Below, in pieces: positions 33,559 to 42,217 of a stretch of DNA of 64,000 nt (its first letter is position 1; each line of letters opens with the position of its first letter). The DNA comes from Fontibacillus phaseoli (GTDB taxonomy: Bacteria > Bacillota > Bacilli > Paenibacillales > Paenibacillaceae). Position numbers and translations under genes: made by a program. Location of the stretch: positions 124,001 to 188,000 of the forward strand of contig NZ_QPJW01000008.1 of assembly GCF_003337355.1 (NCBI RefSeq), written 5' to 3'. Under the pieces are notes generated by a model, which was given only the letters and a program-made list of their open reading frames with translations, did not search any database and was not told the origin of the DNA.

Positions 33559-34302
33559 TCACGCAAACCCGCCATTGATGCGCAAGGTCTGGCCGGTGAT
33601 CCAGCGGGCTTCCTCGCTCGCGAGGAAGAGGACGGTGCCGGTGATGTCGCCGGTCTCGCCAAGGCGGCGGAAAGCATTCATGCTGGCGATGCCCTCGATT
33701 TGGGCAGCGCTCTTGCCTTGCATGAACAGTTCGGTGTTGACCGGTCCCGGAGCGACGGCGTTGATGGTGATGCCCTTGGGGCCCAACTCTTTGGCCAGTT
33801 GGCGAGTGAATTGCTCGACCGCGCCCTTCGTGCCCGCATAAACGCTGTAGGCGGGGAACATCGCTCCGGCGACGGAGGTGGAAAAATTGACGATGCGTCC
33901 GTTTGCCTGCAGATGCAGGGCCGCTTGTTGAATGGCAAAAAACGTCCCCTTAACGTTGATGGCAAACATTCTGTCGAAATCCTCCTCCGTTATTTCGACG
34001 ACCGGTTTTGTAATCATAATTCCGGCGTTGTTCACCAGTACGTCAAGCTTCCCGTAGGCGGCCAAGGATTCGGCGAATAGCTTCTTCACCTCGTCCACCC
34101 GGCTGATATCGGCCCGGACAGCTATCGCATTTCCGCCTTTATTGATGATTCCGGAGACGACTTCTTCAGCCTGTTCGCGGTTGCTTGAATAATTTACGAC
34201 GACCCTGGCGCCTTCATTGGCGAACTGCTCGGCTATTGCCCGCCCGATTCCGCGGGAGGCCCCTGTAACGATGACGACTTTATCCGTAAAACGAGGATCC
34301 AT
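33559..34302 (-). CDS. SDR-family oxidoreductase (FabG-like)
   Basis: A 247-residue classical short-chain dehydrogenase. It has the NAD(P) motif VIVTGASRGIGRAIAEQF near the N-terminus, LVNNAGI around residue 88, the catalytic Ser in IVNFSTSVAGAMFPAYSVYAGTKGAVEQFTRQLA with Tyr and Lys as YAGTK, and the C-terminal ITGQTLRINGG typical of 3-oxoacyl-ACP-reductase-like enzymes. It probably reduces or oxidises a small carbonyl or alcohol. It is divergent from an HxlR regulator, the same layout as the MFS/HxlR pair at 7 kb, and is the probable target of that regulator. Confidence 0.9.
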   Translation of the reverse strand: MDPRFTDKVVIVTGASRGIGRAIAEQFANEGARVVVNYSSNREQAEEVVSGIINKGGNAIAVRADISRVDEVKKLFAESLAAYGKLDVLVNNAGIMITKPVVEITEEDFDRMFAINVKGTFFAIQQAALHLQANGRIVNFSTSVAGAMFPAYSVYAGTKGAVEQFTRQLAKELGPKGITINAVAPGPVNTELFMQGKSAAQIEGIASMNAFRRLGETGDITGTVLFLASEEARWITGQTLRINGGFA

Positions 34303-34412
34303 TCATTTCATCTCCCTTTTTGACTAAGGCACCTATAAGGAACGGTGTTTTGTTGCATTTAGATTACCTTGTCTGAAAAGCTGGCGCAAGAAGGCACTTT
34401 TACTTCCGATAG

Positions 34413-34426
34413 TTACTTGAAAGTAA
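34413..34426. promoter_or_regulatory. Candidate HxlR operator
   Basis: TTACTTGAAAGTAA is a palindrome of two six-base arms in the divergent SDR/HxlR intergenic region. A second, looser CTTACT...AGTAA pair follows at about 34450-34470. Assignment is by symmetry and position. Confidence 0.5.
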
Positions 34427-34498
34427 GAAATTACACTTCAGAAAAGAAGAACTTACTCTCTGTTGAAGTAAATCAACTGTGATAGGATAGGAAGAAAA

Positions 34499-34531
34499 TA
34501 CAAAGAAAATACAAAGAAAATACAAAGAGAG
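34499..34531. repeat. 11-bp tandem repeat, three units
   Basis: TACAAAGAAAA occurs twice, followed by a diverged TACAAAGAGAG, just before the ribosome binding site of the HxlR-type gene. Its length could influence promoter or leader spacing. Confidence 0.7.
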
Positions 34532-34545
34532 AAGAGGACCCTTGA

Positions 34546-34920
34546 ATGTTTCCTGATATTTTGCGTAACGATCCGGCCTACAACGAAGAAGATATCGATT
34601 GCTATATACATGTTGCTACCACCATTCAGGCGATAGGAGGCAAATGGAAAATGCTCATCCTTTGGCATCTTGAGGAAGGTCCGCGTCGTTATAACGAGCT
34701 TCGCCGCCTGATTCCCGGCGTCTCCCAAAAGGTGCTGACCCAGCAGCTTAAGGAACTGGAGCAGGACGGATTGATCCGGCGCGAGGTTTATCCCGAAATG
34801 CCGCCTCGGGTGGAATACATAATGACTGACTACGGAAAGACTTTAGGACCGATCTTTGACACGATGTATGAGTGGGGGGTGATTCACCGGCAACGACAGT
34901 CTGCGGATGAAGAAGTTTAA
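34546..34920 (+). CDS. HxlR-family transcriptional regulator
   Basis: A 124-residue winged-helix protein with the HxlR signature ([76 protein letters not shown] pattern). It is a paralog of the regulator at 7767 and has the same length. It is divergent from the SDR gene with a dyad between them. An acyltransferase gene follows 80 bp later on the same strand but has its own strong ribosome binding site. Confidence 0.92.
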   Translation: MFPDILRNDPAYNEEDIDCYIHVATTIQAIGGKWKMLILWHLEEGPRRYNELRRLIPGVSQKVLTQQLKELEQDGLIRREVYPEMPPRVEYIMTDYGKTLGPIFDTMYEWGVIHRQRQSADEEV

Positions 34921-35002
34921 GGGCGCAGCATGTTACCGGGGAACGCAAGGAACAGTAAGGAATAGAAGATGCATGGACAGCAGTATATCAAAAGGAGGAT
35001 TT

Positions 35003-36262
35003 ATGTTGAAACACACGTTGAGAGAACAGCCGAACCATTTGGCCGGAGCCGACGGGCTCCGGGCCTTGGCGTGTTTGGGCGTTATTTTTCATCATCTTGC
35101 GCAAACGATGGCAGTACCGCTGCAAAAGCCTTCGGTTCAGGAACTGCAATCCTTACTGATTCTGGGCAATGTAGGCGTCAGCATCTTTTTCGTGCTTAGC
35201 GGCTACTTGCTGGCTTATCCATTTTGGAAGCGCTACCTTTATAATGGGGAATATCCCGGCATTAAACAGTACGTCGTCCGTAGAGCGGCAAGAATCATGC
35301 CGGGTTATTACTTCGTTTTTATCCTCTGCATGATTCTGGTGCTCACCTTAAATATTGATTCAGAGCATTTTTGGCTCCGCTCCTTAACCGGCTTGACCTT
35401 CACCTCCGGATTCCACTACACTACTTTTTTTCCTTCGGAAATCAACGGACCGTTCTGGTCGATCGGCTTTGAAATTTTTAGTTATATTCTTATGCCGCTT
35501 TTTATGTATGGCCTGTTCAAGCTGTTTCGCAAAAAACGTTCTTTTCCGGCGGCAATGCTTTACTGGGTCGGCGTGTTGGTTGTGATTGTTGCGGCCAACC
35601 AGTTGATTCACCGGTTTCTCACGCCGGGTGAGGAATTGCGCGGCTGGGATTACGGCCTCATCGGCGGCGCAAAATTCTGGATGCCGAATTACAATCCGGT
35701 CGGGTTCTTCGGCCACTTTTCAATCGGCATCATAGCGTCCGGTCTGGTTTGCCGTTTTCAGAAGGCCGAGCGCACGGCAAAGCTTCGCACCACCGGACTC
35801 TTCGATGTGCTTAGCGCAGTCAGCTTGATCGCTGCCGCGCTCTTTCTCTGGCTGGCCCGGCATAAACCGGAATTCAGCTTGAGCATTCAACATCAGCCGT
35901 TCTTCTTTCCGTTCTTCACGATCCTCATCGGCTGCTTCCTGATGACGGTTCCGTTTTCCCGCTGGGTCGGCAAAGGCATGGACAATCCTTTTTTTCGGTA
36001 TACGGCCAAGGTGTCATTTGGTCTTTATATTTGGCATAACCTGTTAATGACGCTAGCGGTCAAGTATTGGATCAAAGATTTCCACTTCGGGGGCATCATG
36101 GCGCTGGACCGCTGGATTTGGCTTTCGCTTGGCGTCATTGCGGTTTCTTACGCAATCGCTTCATTATCGTATTTTCTTCTGGAGAAGCCGATTTTGGATC
36201 GTTCTCATCGGTATAAGGGTTCACGACGGACCCTAAAGAATGAAACGAAAAAAGCTGCATAA
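35003..36262 (+). CDS. Acyltransferase-3 family membrane O-acyltransferase
   Basis: From ATG 35003 (AAAGGAGG upstream) the protein has 419 residues and about ten predicted helices. It belongs to the OafA/NodX/YrhL acyltransferase-3 family: ADGLRALACLGVIFHHL near residue 20 holds the catalytic His, followed by NVGVSIFFVLSGYLLAYPFWKRY and YVVRRAARIMPGYYFVFI, with FGLYIWHNLLMTL near the end. Members transfer acetyl or other acyl groups onto surface polysaccharide or peptidoglycan on the outer face. It lacks the extracytoplasmic SGNH domain of longer members. The polymer is unknown. Confidence 0.9.
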   Translation: MLKHTLREQPNHLAGADGLRALACLGVIFHHLAQTMAVPLQKPSVQELQSLLILGNVGVSIFFVLSGYLLAYPFWKRYLYNGEYPGIKQYVVRRAARIMPGYYFVFILCMILVLTLNIDSEHFWLRSLTGLTFTSGFHYTTFFPSEINGPFWSIGFEIFSYILMPLFMYGLFKLFRKKRSFPAAMLYWVGVLVVIVAANQLIHRFLTPGEELRGWDYGLIGGAKFWMPNYNPVGFFGHFSIGIIASGLVCRFQKAERTAKLRTTGLFDVLSAVSLIAAALFLWLARHKPEFSLSIQHQPFFFPFFTILIGCFLMTVPFSRWVGKGMDNPFFRYTAKVSFGLYIWHNLLMTLAVKYWIKDFHFGGIMALDRWIWLSLGVIAVSYAIASLSYFLLEKPILDRSHRYKGSRRTLKNETKKAA

Positions 36263-36317
36263 TTCTTGGACGAAATATGATATTATGAAAGAAATTCATG
36301 AATGAGGTGGTAATTTC

Positions 36318-37061
36318 TTGATCGGTCGCAGTGGTAATCCTACATTGAAAGACACTACTTTTGAAAAACCGGAGCAATACTCCCCCGGAATGAATGCCAT
36401 GACCATTGAAGGAACCGTAAATAAAGCGTTTATTACGCTGGTAATCCTTTTGGGCAGCGCGTTCGGTACTTGGATGCTTTATTTTGACGGGTACAATGTA
36501 ATTCCAATGGCGATCGGAGGCGCGATCATCGGCTTTATCCTGGCCCTGGTTGTCAGCTTTTCGCCTAAAGCTTCGCCTTATCTGGTGCCGATTTACGCCA
36601 TTGCGGAAGGGATGTTCCTGGGTGCCATTTCCGCGCAATATGAATCGATTCTGAATGGGATCACCCTGCAAGCCGCCTTATTGACGATGGGCGTATTCCT
36701 GGCTTTGCTAATTGCATACAAGACTAGACTGATTAAAGCTACGGAAAATTTCAAGCTTGGCGTTGTCGCCGCCACCGGTGGAATCGCGCTTGTATATCTG
36801 ATAAGCATCATTCTACGGTTGTTCGGGTTACAAATGCCGTTTCTTCATGACGCCACCCCCCTTGGCATCGGTATTTCGGTCGTGATCGTCATCGTGGCCG
36901 CGCTGAACCTGGTGCTCGATTTCGACTTCATCGAGAACGGAGCCGAGCAGGGCGCCCCTAAATACATGGAATGGTATGGCGCCTTCGGATTAATGGTTAC
37001 GCTGGTATGGCTGTACCTGGAGATGGTCCGGTTGCTTGCCAAAATCGCAAGCCGCGACTGA
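36318..37061 (+). CDS. Bax inhibitor-1/YccA family membrane protein
   Basis: A 247-residue protein from TTG 36318, with GAGGTGG upstream. It has seven hydrophobic helices and the YccA-type pattern MTIEGTVNKAFITLVILLGSAFGTW, ASPYLVPIYAIAEGMFLGAISAQYE and LNLVLDFDFIENGAEQGAPKYMEWYGAFGLMVTLVWLYLEMVRLL. The late acidic pair (DFDFIENG) corresponds to the calcium-leak sensor region in characterised BI-1 homologs. In bacteria it may form a pH-sensitive calcium leak channel or modulate FtsH; its role here is unknown. Confidence 0.9.
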   Translation: MIGRSGNPTLKDTTFEKPEQYSPGMNAMTIEGTVNKAFITLVILLGSAFGTWMLYFDGYNVIPMAIGGAIIGFILALVVSFSPKASPYLVPIYAIAEGMFLGAISAQYESILNGITLQAALLTMGVFLALLIAYKTRLIKATENFKLGVVAATGGIALVYLISIILRLFGLQMPFLHDATPLGIGISVVIVIVAALNLVLDFDFIENGAEQGAPKYMEWYGAFGLMVTLVWLYLEMVRLLAKIASRD

Positions 37062-37097
37062 TTCGATAACCCTGCAACCGCAAGGGAACAACAAGTA

Positions 37098-37134
37098 AAG
37101 GCTGACGGGAAGCAATCTTCCCGCCAGCCTTTTT
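37098..37134. terminator. Bidirectional terminator
   Basis: Arms AAGGCTGACGGGAAG and CTTCCCGCCAGCCTT, ending in T residues on the plus strand, lie between the convergent Bax-inhibitor and monooxygenase genes. Confidence 0.85.
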
Positions 37135-37149
37135 GCATGTCGTTCTACC

Positions 37150-37485
37150 TTAGCGTATTTGTTTAACCGAAGCCACTTCGTAAGTAATAATTTCGCTGCC
37201 CAGAATCGGGGATGCCTTCTTCGCTTCTTCCGCAGAACCCGATTCGGGGCGCTGGTGAGCGGCCTTGAAAGCGTCGCTGTTTTTCCACGAATCAAAATCC
37301 TCTACCGTTTCCCAGTAGGTATTGACGTTTAGTTCATCGTAATCGCTCAGGTTCTGGGTGAGCAGCACCTCCACCTTAACGATGCCTTTTGACGAGTCTA
37401 ACAGGCCCGGCGCAGTAAAGCGGGGAGCCATGGCTGCGGCCATTCCTTTTTTAACCTTGATCCGGTTGGTTACTACTATCATCAT
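37150..37485 (-). CDS. Antibiotic-biosynthesis-monooxygenase fold, HmoA/IsdG-like heme-degrading protein
   Basis: A 111-residue ferredoxin-like alpha/beta-barrel protein starting MIVVTNRIKVKKGMAAAMAPRF. The early Asn (VTNRI), a Trp in DSWKNSDAFKAAHQRP and the following His match the Asn-Trp-His catalytic set of IsdG/HmoA-type heme monooxygenases. Such enzymes open heme to release iron. The gene is alone, with no heme uptake genes nearby. A general ABM-fold monooxygenase is the alternative. Confidence 0.82.
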   Translation of the reverse strand: MMIVVTNRIKVKKGMAAAMAPRFTAPGLLDSSKGIVKVEVLLTQNLSDYDELNVNTYWETVEDFDSWKNSDAFKAAHQRPESGSAEEAKKASPILGSEIITYEVASVKQIR

Positions 37486-37737
37486 GAACAGCTCCTTTCA
37501 ATGGGACGTTAATGTGCCAAATTGCCTTAATATCGGCTTGTACAGCCTATACCCAGATTCATGACTAGTATAGTGCTTTTGCGGAGGGAATGAAAGTTTG
37601 CCGGCGGTGATGAGTATAATCTGGTATTCTTTACTTGCTTGTGTTCATATTAAAAATTTGGGACAATAGAGCAGATTGAAATCAAAGGGCATTTCGTTAT
37701 TACTTTTTATAGTTTTCCAAAAGAAAGAGGCAGGAAC

Positions 37738-38811
37738 ATGAATAAACCATCCATTTATGGATTGACCTTAGATCAGCTTGGAGCCTGGCTGGAAGACCAC
37801 GGCCACAAGAAATCACGGGCCCTGCAGGTGTGGGACGGCTTGTACCGCCAGCGGGTAACCGAATTTGGAGCCGTGAGCGAAGTAAAGCCGGAGGTTGCGG
37901 CTTTGCTGGAGGAGCATTTTGCCATCCAAACACTGGCGGTGCATACGAAGCAGGAATCGGCTGACGGTACCGTTAAATTTTTGTTTAAGCTGGAAGACGG
38001 CAATCTGATCGAGACCGTATTAATGCGGCATAAGTTTGGCTTGTCGGTCTGCGTGACGACGCAGGTAGGCTGCAATATCGGTTGCAGCTTCTGCGCCAGC
38101 GGACTACTTAAGAAGAGCCGGGACTTGACGTCCGGAGAAATTACGGAGCAGATCATGAAAGTCCAGCTATTCCTGGACGAGGCCGGCCAAGGAGATTTGG
38201 TCAGCCACATCGTGGTTATGGGCATCGGCGAGCCGTTTGACAATTTCACGCATCTGATAAGCTTTTTGCGGACCGTCATGGATGCGAAAGGGCTTGCGAT
38301 CGGGCCAAGGCATATCACCGTATCGACCAGCGGCCTGGCCGACAAGATCCAAGAATTCGCGGATCTCAATCTTCGCGTCAATCTGGCCGTGTCGTTACAT
38401 GCGCCGAATAATGAGCTGCGTACGCGGATTATGAAGATTAACCGCGGCATTCCGATCGAGAAGCTGATGGAGGCTATCGATTACTACCTGGACAAAACGA
38501 ACCAGCGGATCACGCTGGAGTATATTTTGCTGCGGGAGGTCAATGACCAGCGGGAGCATGCGTTGGAGCTTTCCGAATTAATCGGGGACCGCAGATCGTA
38601 CGTGAATGTGAATCTGATTCCGTACAATCCGGTCGATGAACACAGTCAATATCAGCGGAGCGACCAAGAAGCCGTGCTGGCTTTCTACGATATGCTCAAA
38701 AAACAAAACGTTAGCGTCAGCATCCGGCTGGAGCATGGCACGGATATCGACGCCGCTTGCGGTCAGCTCAGAAGCAAGCAAATCAAACGGATGGAGAAAA
38801 CGCCATCGTAA
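37738..38811 (+). CDS. rlmN: 23S rRNA (adenine-2503-C2)-methyltransferase
   Basis: A 357-residue radical-SAM enzyme. The iron-sulfur cluster motif is [11 protein letters not shown] (CxxxCxxC), preceded by [45 protein letters not shown] and [14 protein letters not shown] are typical of RlmN. A C-terminal Cys in [15 protein letters not shown] matches the methylated catalytic Cys. It methylates A2503 of 23S rRNA, and some tRNAs, at C2. LAMPs such as [17 protein letters not shown] identify it as RlmN rather than the resistance enzyme Cfr. AGAGGCAGG precedes the ATG; a terminator follows. Confidence 0.92.
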   Translation: MNKPSIYGLTLDQLGAWLEDHGHKKSRALQVWDGLYRQRVTEFGAVSEVKPEVAALLEEHFAIQTLAVHTKQESADGTVKFLFKLEDGNLIETVLMRHKFGLSVCVTTQVGCNIGCSFCASGLLKKSRDLTSGEITEQIMKVQLFLDEAGQGDLVSHIVVMGIGEPFDNFTHLISFLRTVMDAKGLAIGPRHITVSTSGLADKIQEFADLNLRVNLAVSLHAPNNELRTRIMKINRGIPIEKLMEAIDYYLDKTNQRITLEYILLREVNDQREHALELSELIGDRRSYVNVNLIPYNPVDEHSQYQRSDQEAVLAFYDMLKKQNVSVSIRLEHGTDIDAACGQLRSKQIKRMEKTPS

Positions 38812-38830
38812 TCGCAACAAGATCCAGGCT

Positions 38831-38864
38831 GCCTCGGAAAATCACTTTTCCGAGGCGGTTTTTT
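38831..38864 (+). terminator. Terminator of rlmN
   Basis: Arms GCCTCGGAAAA and TTTTCCGAGGC around a short loop, followed by GGTTTTTTG, 20 bp after the stop codon. Confidence 0.88.
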
Positions 38865-38883
38865 GCGGCCTCAGGGGGGCAAT

Positions 38884-39066
38884 TAACTGTAGAACCTACA
38901 GTTATTTTTTTGATTTCGAGGGATGCGGGACAATTAGCTGGAAAACCTCCAGCTAATTGTCGCGATGTAGCAGGTATGGGCGAATCTCGTGATATTAACT
39001 GTAGTTTTCCAGCTAAATAGGGCAAATGAGCCGGATTGGCGAAATTAACTGCAGCTTTTCCAGTTA
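38884..39066. repeat. Four-palindrome element, AACTG family, copy 4
   Basis: Units at 38884-38904, 38935-38955, 38996-39015 and 39046-39066 (the third has 20 bp), with starts 51, 61 and 50 bp apart, two forward then two reverse. Unit 1 has arms TAACTGTA/TACAGTTA and unit 2 TAGCTGGA/TCCAGCTA, so both arms change together relative to the usual TAACTGGA/TCCAGTTA. Confidence 0.87.
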
Positions 39067-39072
39067 ATGTTT

Positions 39073-39275
39073 GCTGCAAAGTATCTAGGGCCACAGGAAG
39101 GAGTTACTTTAGAGCGCCAAGCGGATGGAATGATTCGTAGTAACTTAACTGTGTTGCATAAGTAACTTGAAAACCAGGAAGGTGCAACTTTAGAGTAATA
39201 AGCAGCTAGAATGAGTAAGCAGTATAGTACCTGTGTACGCAGAAATATCCGGACTACCGGTAGAAGTGGCTTTAG
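39073..39275. repeat. Degenerate GTAACT repeats, about 80-bp period, array A
   Basis: Three degenerate units each contain an AGTAACTT-like stretch, then AGGAAGG-like, then TTACTTTAGAG or CAACTTTAGAG and an AAGC-rich tail. The AGGAAG positions are near 39095, 39176 and 39261. The array directly follows four-palindrome copy 4. From its end to the LacI operator at 39433 nothing else is recognised. Confidence 0.6.
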
Positions 39276-39432
39276 AGCACCAAACAGTTGAGCAAGTAAA
39301 TAGGAACTGCCCTGTAAGGGCAATTGGAGCTACAAAGCAACTTAAACGATGGGTGGGGCCGAAGGCTGCCTAAGCACGTTGGAAACCGGGAGACGAGCAA
39401 AATCAGGCAAAACAATCCATTCCGAATGTGAA

Positions 39433-39450
39433 ATGATGTACGTACATCAT
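39433..39450. promoter_or_regulatory. LacI-type operator O1
   Basis: ATGATGTACGTACATCAT is an 18-bp perfect palindrome 29 bp upstream of the -35 of the regulator promoter. The same 18 bp recur upstream of the ABC transporter genes. LacI-family regulators bind such centrally symmetric sites. Confidence 0.8.
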
Positions 39451-39478
39451 AAATATTAAATATTCCATCATGAAAGCG

Positions 39479-39507
39479 TTGACACATTCTCTTCGGGTTG
39501 CTATTAT
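39479..39507 (+). promoter_or_regulatory. Sigma-A promoter of LacI-type regulator gene
   Basis: A consensus -35 TTGACA (39479-39484), a 17-bp spacer and -10 TATTAT (39502-39507), about 110 bp before the regulator start. The leader between them is GC-rich and may fold. Confidence 0.75.
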
Positions 39508-39616
39508 GAAACCACCAAAGAGGTGTTGGGCGAGCCGGGATTTCACTTCGTGCACGGAGAGCGGCCCGTGAGCAATCTCTTATAGCCAAGAAAAATAGAA
39601 TGGCAGAGGATAGAGT

Positions 39617-40651
39617 ATGGAACAAGAGAGACGATTGACGATTAAGGAATTGGCCAAGCAAATCGGGGTTTCCGTTGCCACGCTGGACCGGGTATTGAAC
39701 AACCGGGGAAACGTGAAGCATCAAACCTACGAGAAGGTCATGGAAAAGATCAAAGAATTGAACTATATGCCTAACAAATCGGCGAGCTTTTTGTCGCGGA
39801 TGAATGATTACTCTATGGCGATTGTGTTTCCCGAACTTCCGGAATATTTCTGGAAGCAGGTTGAGAAAGGCGTTCAGATTGCAATCGATGAATTCCGCGA
39901 CTACGGTCTCAATGTCAATATCATCCGCTCCGAGAAATACGACCTGGATCTCCAAAAGAAAATTGTGCAGCAATTGATCGATTCCGGAAAGTATGACGCG
40001 ATTGCGTTGTCGCCGAACGACCCGCAGGAAATGGCTGATCTGATCGATCGCGGCGTGGATCAAGGCATTACCTTCTGCACCTTCAACAGCGACTCGCCGC
40101 TCAGCAAGCGATTGTTTTATGTAGGTTGCGATTACCGGATTGCCGGCCGCCTCGCGGCGGATGCGTTGTGCAAGTTTCTCGGAGGCAAGACCAGGGTCGG
40201 CCTCGTGATGTCCTACACCAATTTTCAGATGCAGCAAAAGGTGACGGGGTTCCGCGAGGTGGTTGCGGAATACGATCACATTGAAATGATCGGCCCGCTC
40301 AAGTTAAGCCAGGAGGATTATGAGTTTCCCGAGGCTTTTGCCGATTATTTCCGGCAAGTGGACGGTATTTACGTGTCCAGCGCCCGGCTCGACGTCGTCG
40401 CCAAACACCTGGAAGAGCTCAAGCCGGAGAATCGCCCGGTCCTGATCGGTCACGATATGACGGAAGAAACCTATCAATATATGAAGAAAGGGATCGTCAC
40501 CGCGACGATCTGCCAAGACCCGGTGAACCAAGGGTACCTGACGGTCAAGTCAATGTTCGACCATCTTGTTACCGGCGACAAAGTCGGGTTGAAAGAAAAC
40601 ATCACCAAGCTGGAACTGGTGACCAAAGAAAACGCGCGTTATTACATTTAA
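39617..40651 (+). CDS. LacI-family transcriptional regulator
   Basis: A 344-residue protein. The LacI helix-turn-helix and hinge helix are RLTIKELAKQIGVSVATLDRVLNNRGNVKHQTYEKVMEKIKELNYMPNKSASFL (residues 5-60). A periplasmic-binding-protein-like sensor domain of about 280 residues follows, closest in pattern to sugar-binding type 1/4 domains (KYDAIALSPNDPQEMADLIDRGVDQGI; TFNSDSPLSKRLFYVGCDYRIAGRLAA). It should control the ABC importer and glycosidase genes downstream, for which identical palindromic sites stand before the regulator gene and the importer operon. The inducer is unknown, probably a xyloside or related oligosaccharide. Confidence 0.92.
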   Translation: MEQERRLTIKELAKQIGVSVATLDRVLNNRGNVKHQTYEKVMEKIKELNYMPNKSASFLSRMNDYSMAIVFPELPEYFWKQVEKGVQIAIDEFRDYGLNVNIIRSEKYDLDLQKKIVQQLIDSGKYDAIALSPNDPQEMADLIDRGVDQGITFCTFNSDSPLSKRLFYVGCDYRIAGRLAADALCKFLGGKTRVGLVMSYTNFQMQQKVTGFREVVAEYDHIEMIGPLKLSQEDYEFPEAFADYFRQVDGIYVSSARLDVVAKHLEELKPENRPVLIGHDMTEETYQYMKKGIVTATICQDPVNQGYLTVKSMFDHLVTGDKVGLKENITKLELVTKENARYYI

Positions 40652-40680
40652 GCGGCTAATTCGTAATAACGTTGTTTTTT

Positions 40681-40714
40681 ATCATAAAATGATGTACGTA
40701 CATCATTTTATGAT
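40681..40714. promoter_or_regulatory. 34-bp perfect palindrome, LacI-type operator O2
   Basis: A perfect palindrome of two 17-bp arms, with the same 18-bp core as O1 (40689-40706) extended by ATCATAAA and its complement. It lies between the regulator gene and the importer operon and could also form a strong hairpin on the regulator mRNA. Confidence 0.85.
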
Positions 40715-40763
40715 TGGTACTATGATTGGTACTATGATTGGTACTATGATTGGTACTATGATT
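40709..40763. repeat. 12-bp tandem repeat, four and a half units
   Basis: TATGATTGGTAC is repeated perfectly four times (40709-40756) with a partial fifth copy, and overlaps the right edge of operator O2. It lies in the leader of the binding-protein gene. Copy-number change would alter the distance from operator to gene. Confidence 0.9.
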
Positions 40764-40871
40764 TGATTTTGATTGAAGTTTGATGTCGGCATAACTGCCT
40801 ACCGTTTTTTTAAAGGCATCAGGACAAAACGGCAGTGCATGCAAATAAACAACACAGTAGGGGGAAGGGTC

Positions 40872-42128
40872 ATGTTTAAAAATGTAAGGGCTCTCATGAT
40901 AGCAATGGTGGCATTGGTTGTATTGTTATCGGCGTGTGCTCCTAAAACGGAGTCGGGTTCCGGCAATTCGGGCAACTCCGGCAAAGATGGAGACAAGGTT
41001 GTCATTCAATGGTGGGATTCGATGACCAGTGAAGCCACCCAAGGCGCATTGAAAGAGATTATCGCCGATTACGAGGCTGCTCACCCGAACGTAAAAATCG
41101 AACGCACGTATATTTCTTTTGCGGATATTAAAAACAAATTGCTGCTCGGATCGGTCGGCAATCAAATGCCGGACATCGTCTGGCTGGACAATCCCGATCA
41201 TCAGGCCTTTGCCGCTGCGGGCATTCTGGCGGACTTGACCGAACCGATCAAGGAATGGGGACAAGCGGATAAGTATTACGAAGGTCCTTGGTCCTCGACC
41301 ATGTATGAAGGCAAGAACTATGGCGTGCCCATCGGAAGCAACAACCTGGCGCTCTATTACAACAAAGATATGTTTGAAGCTAAAGGCTTGACGCCGCCGA
41401 CGAATTGGACGGAACTGAAAGAAGCCGCCAAACAACTGACTACGAAAGATGTGTACGGCTTTTCGATGACCGCGGTGAAAACCGAAGAAGGCACGTTCCA
41501 GTTCCTTCCGTTGATGTACCAATCCGGTTCCGATATCCCGAACTTCAACAGCGAGGGTACGATTGAGGCGGCTACGCTACTCCAGGATATGGTGAAAAAC
41601 GGCTATATGTCCAAGGAAGTCATTAACCAGAAGCAATCCGATACGGTCGTGCAGTTCTCGACGGGCAAAGTGGCGATGATGATCAATGGTACGTGGCAGA
41701 TTCCGTTGCTGAAAAAAGAAGGAAAAGTGAATTGGGGCGTCGTCCAACTGCCGGAGAACAAGCAAGGCGGCACCATTCTTGGCGGGGAAAACTGGGCGAT
41801 TACGAACGCCTCCAAAAATAAAGATATCGCTTTCGATATTATTAAATTCGCCAACGAGCCGGAACGTTTGAAAGCGTTTGATCAGGCGGCGGGCCGTCTC
41901 CCAAGCCGTTCCGACCTGCTGCAGGACCCGTTCTGGCAGGATGACAAGGATTTGAAAGTCTTTGCCGATGCGATGGAAGTTGCCAAGGCAAGAGCCTATG
42001 GTCCGGAATATCCGAAAATGTCCGAAGCGATTCAAATCATGATTCAGCAAGTAATTACCGGAAGCAAAACGCCGGTGGAAGCCGTGAAAGAGGCCGGCGA
42101 CAAAATTGAGCCGCTCCTGAAGAAATAA
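40872..42128 (+). CDS. ABC transporter sugar-binding lipoprotein (family 1)
   Basis: From ATG 40872 (GGGGGAAGGG upstream) the protein has 418 residues. The N-terminus is a lipoprotein signal with lipobox LLSAC, so it is anchored outside the membrane by a modified Cys. The mature protein has the family-1 solute-binding pattern: VVIQWWDSMTSEATQGALKEIIADYEAAHPNVKIERTYI, MPDIVWLDNPDHQAFAAAGILADLT, and GGTILGGENWAITNASKNKDIAFDIIKF. It delivers an oligosaccharide to the two permeases that follow. The Ser/Gly linker after the Cys is typical. The substrate is inferred to match the GH31/GH20 enzymes downstream. Confidence 0.93.
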   Translation: MFKNVRALMIAMVALVVLLSACAPKTESGSGNSGNSGKDGDKVVIQWWDSMTSEATQGALKEIIADYEAAHPNVKIERTYISFADIKNKLLLGSVGNQMPDIVWLDNPDHQAFAAAGILADLTEPIKEWGQADKYYEGPWSSTMYEGKNYGVPIGSNNLALYYNKDMFEAKGLTPPTNWTELKEAAKQLTTKDVYGFSMTAVKTEEGTFQFLPLMYQSGSDIPNFNSEGTIEAATLLQDMVKNGYMSKEVINQKQSDTVVQFSTGKVAMMINGTWQIPLLKKEGKVNWGVVQLPENKQGGTILGGENWAITNASKNKDIAFDIIKFANEPERLKAFDQAAGRLPSRSDLLQDPFWQDDKDLKVFADAMEVAKARAYGPEYPKMSEAIQIMIQQVITGSKTPVEAVKEAGDKIEPLLKK

Positions 42129-42217
42129 CAGCATTTGAATAGTTCAGCGGGATGCGCAGGGAAGAGAATGGAACCTCCTGCGTATCCCACATACCAACAG
42201 AAATAGGGGGAGAGGTT

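Noticed and set aside
37738..38811. Cfr-type antibiotic-resistance methyltransferase
   Set aside because: The N-terminal region and the [27 protein letters not shown] and VSTSG segments follow RlmN, not Cfr.
40656..40844. Small minus-strand frame encoding STNH repeats
   Set aside because: It is the translation of the 12-bp tandem repeat and operator region, with no other support.
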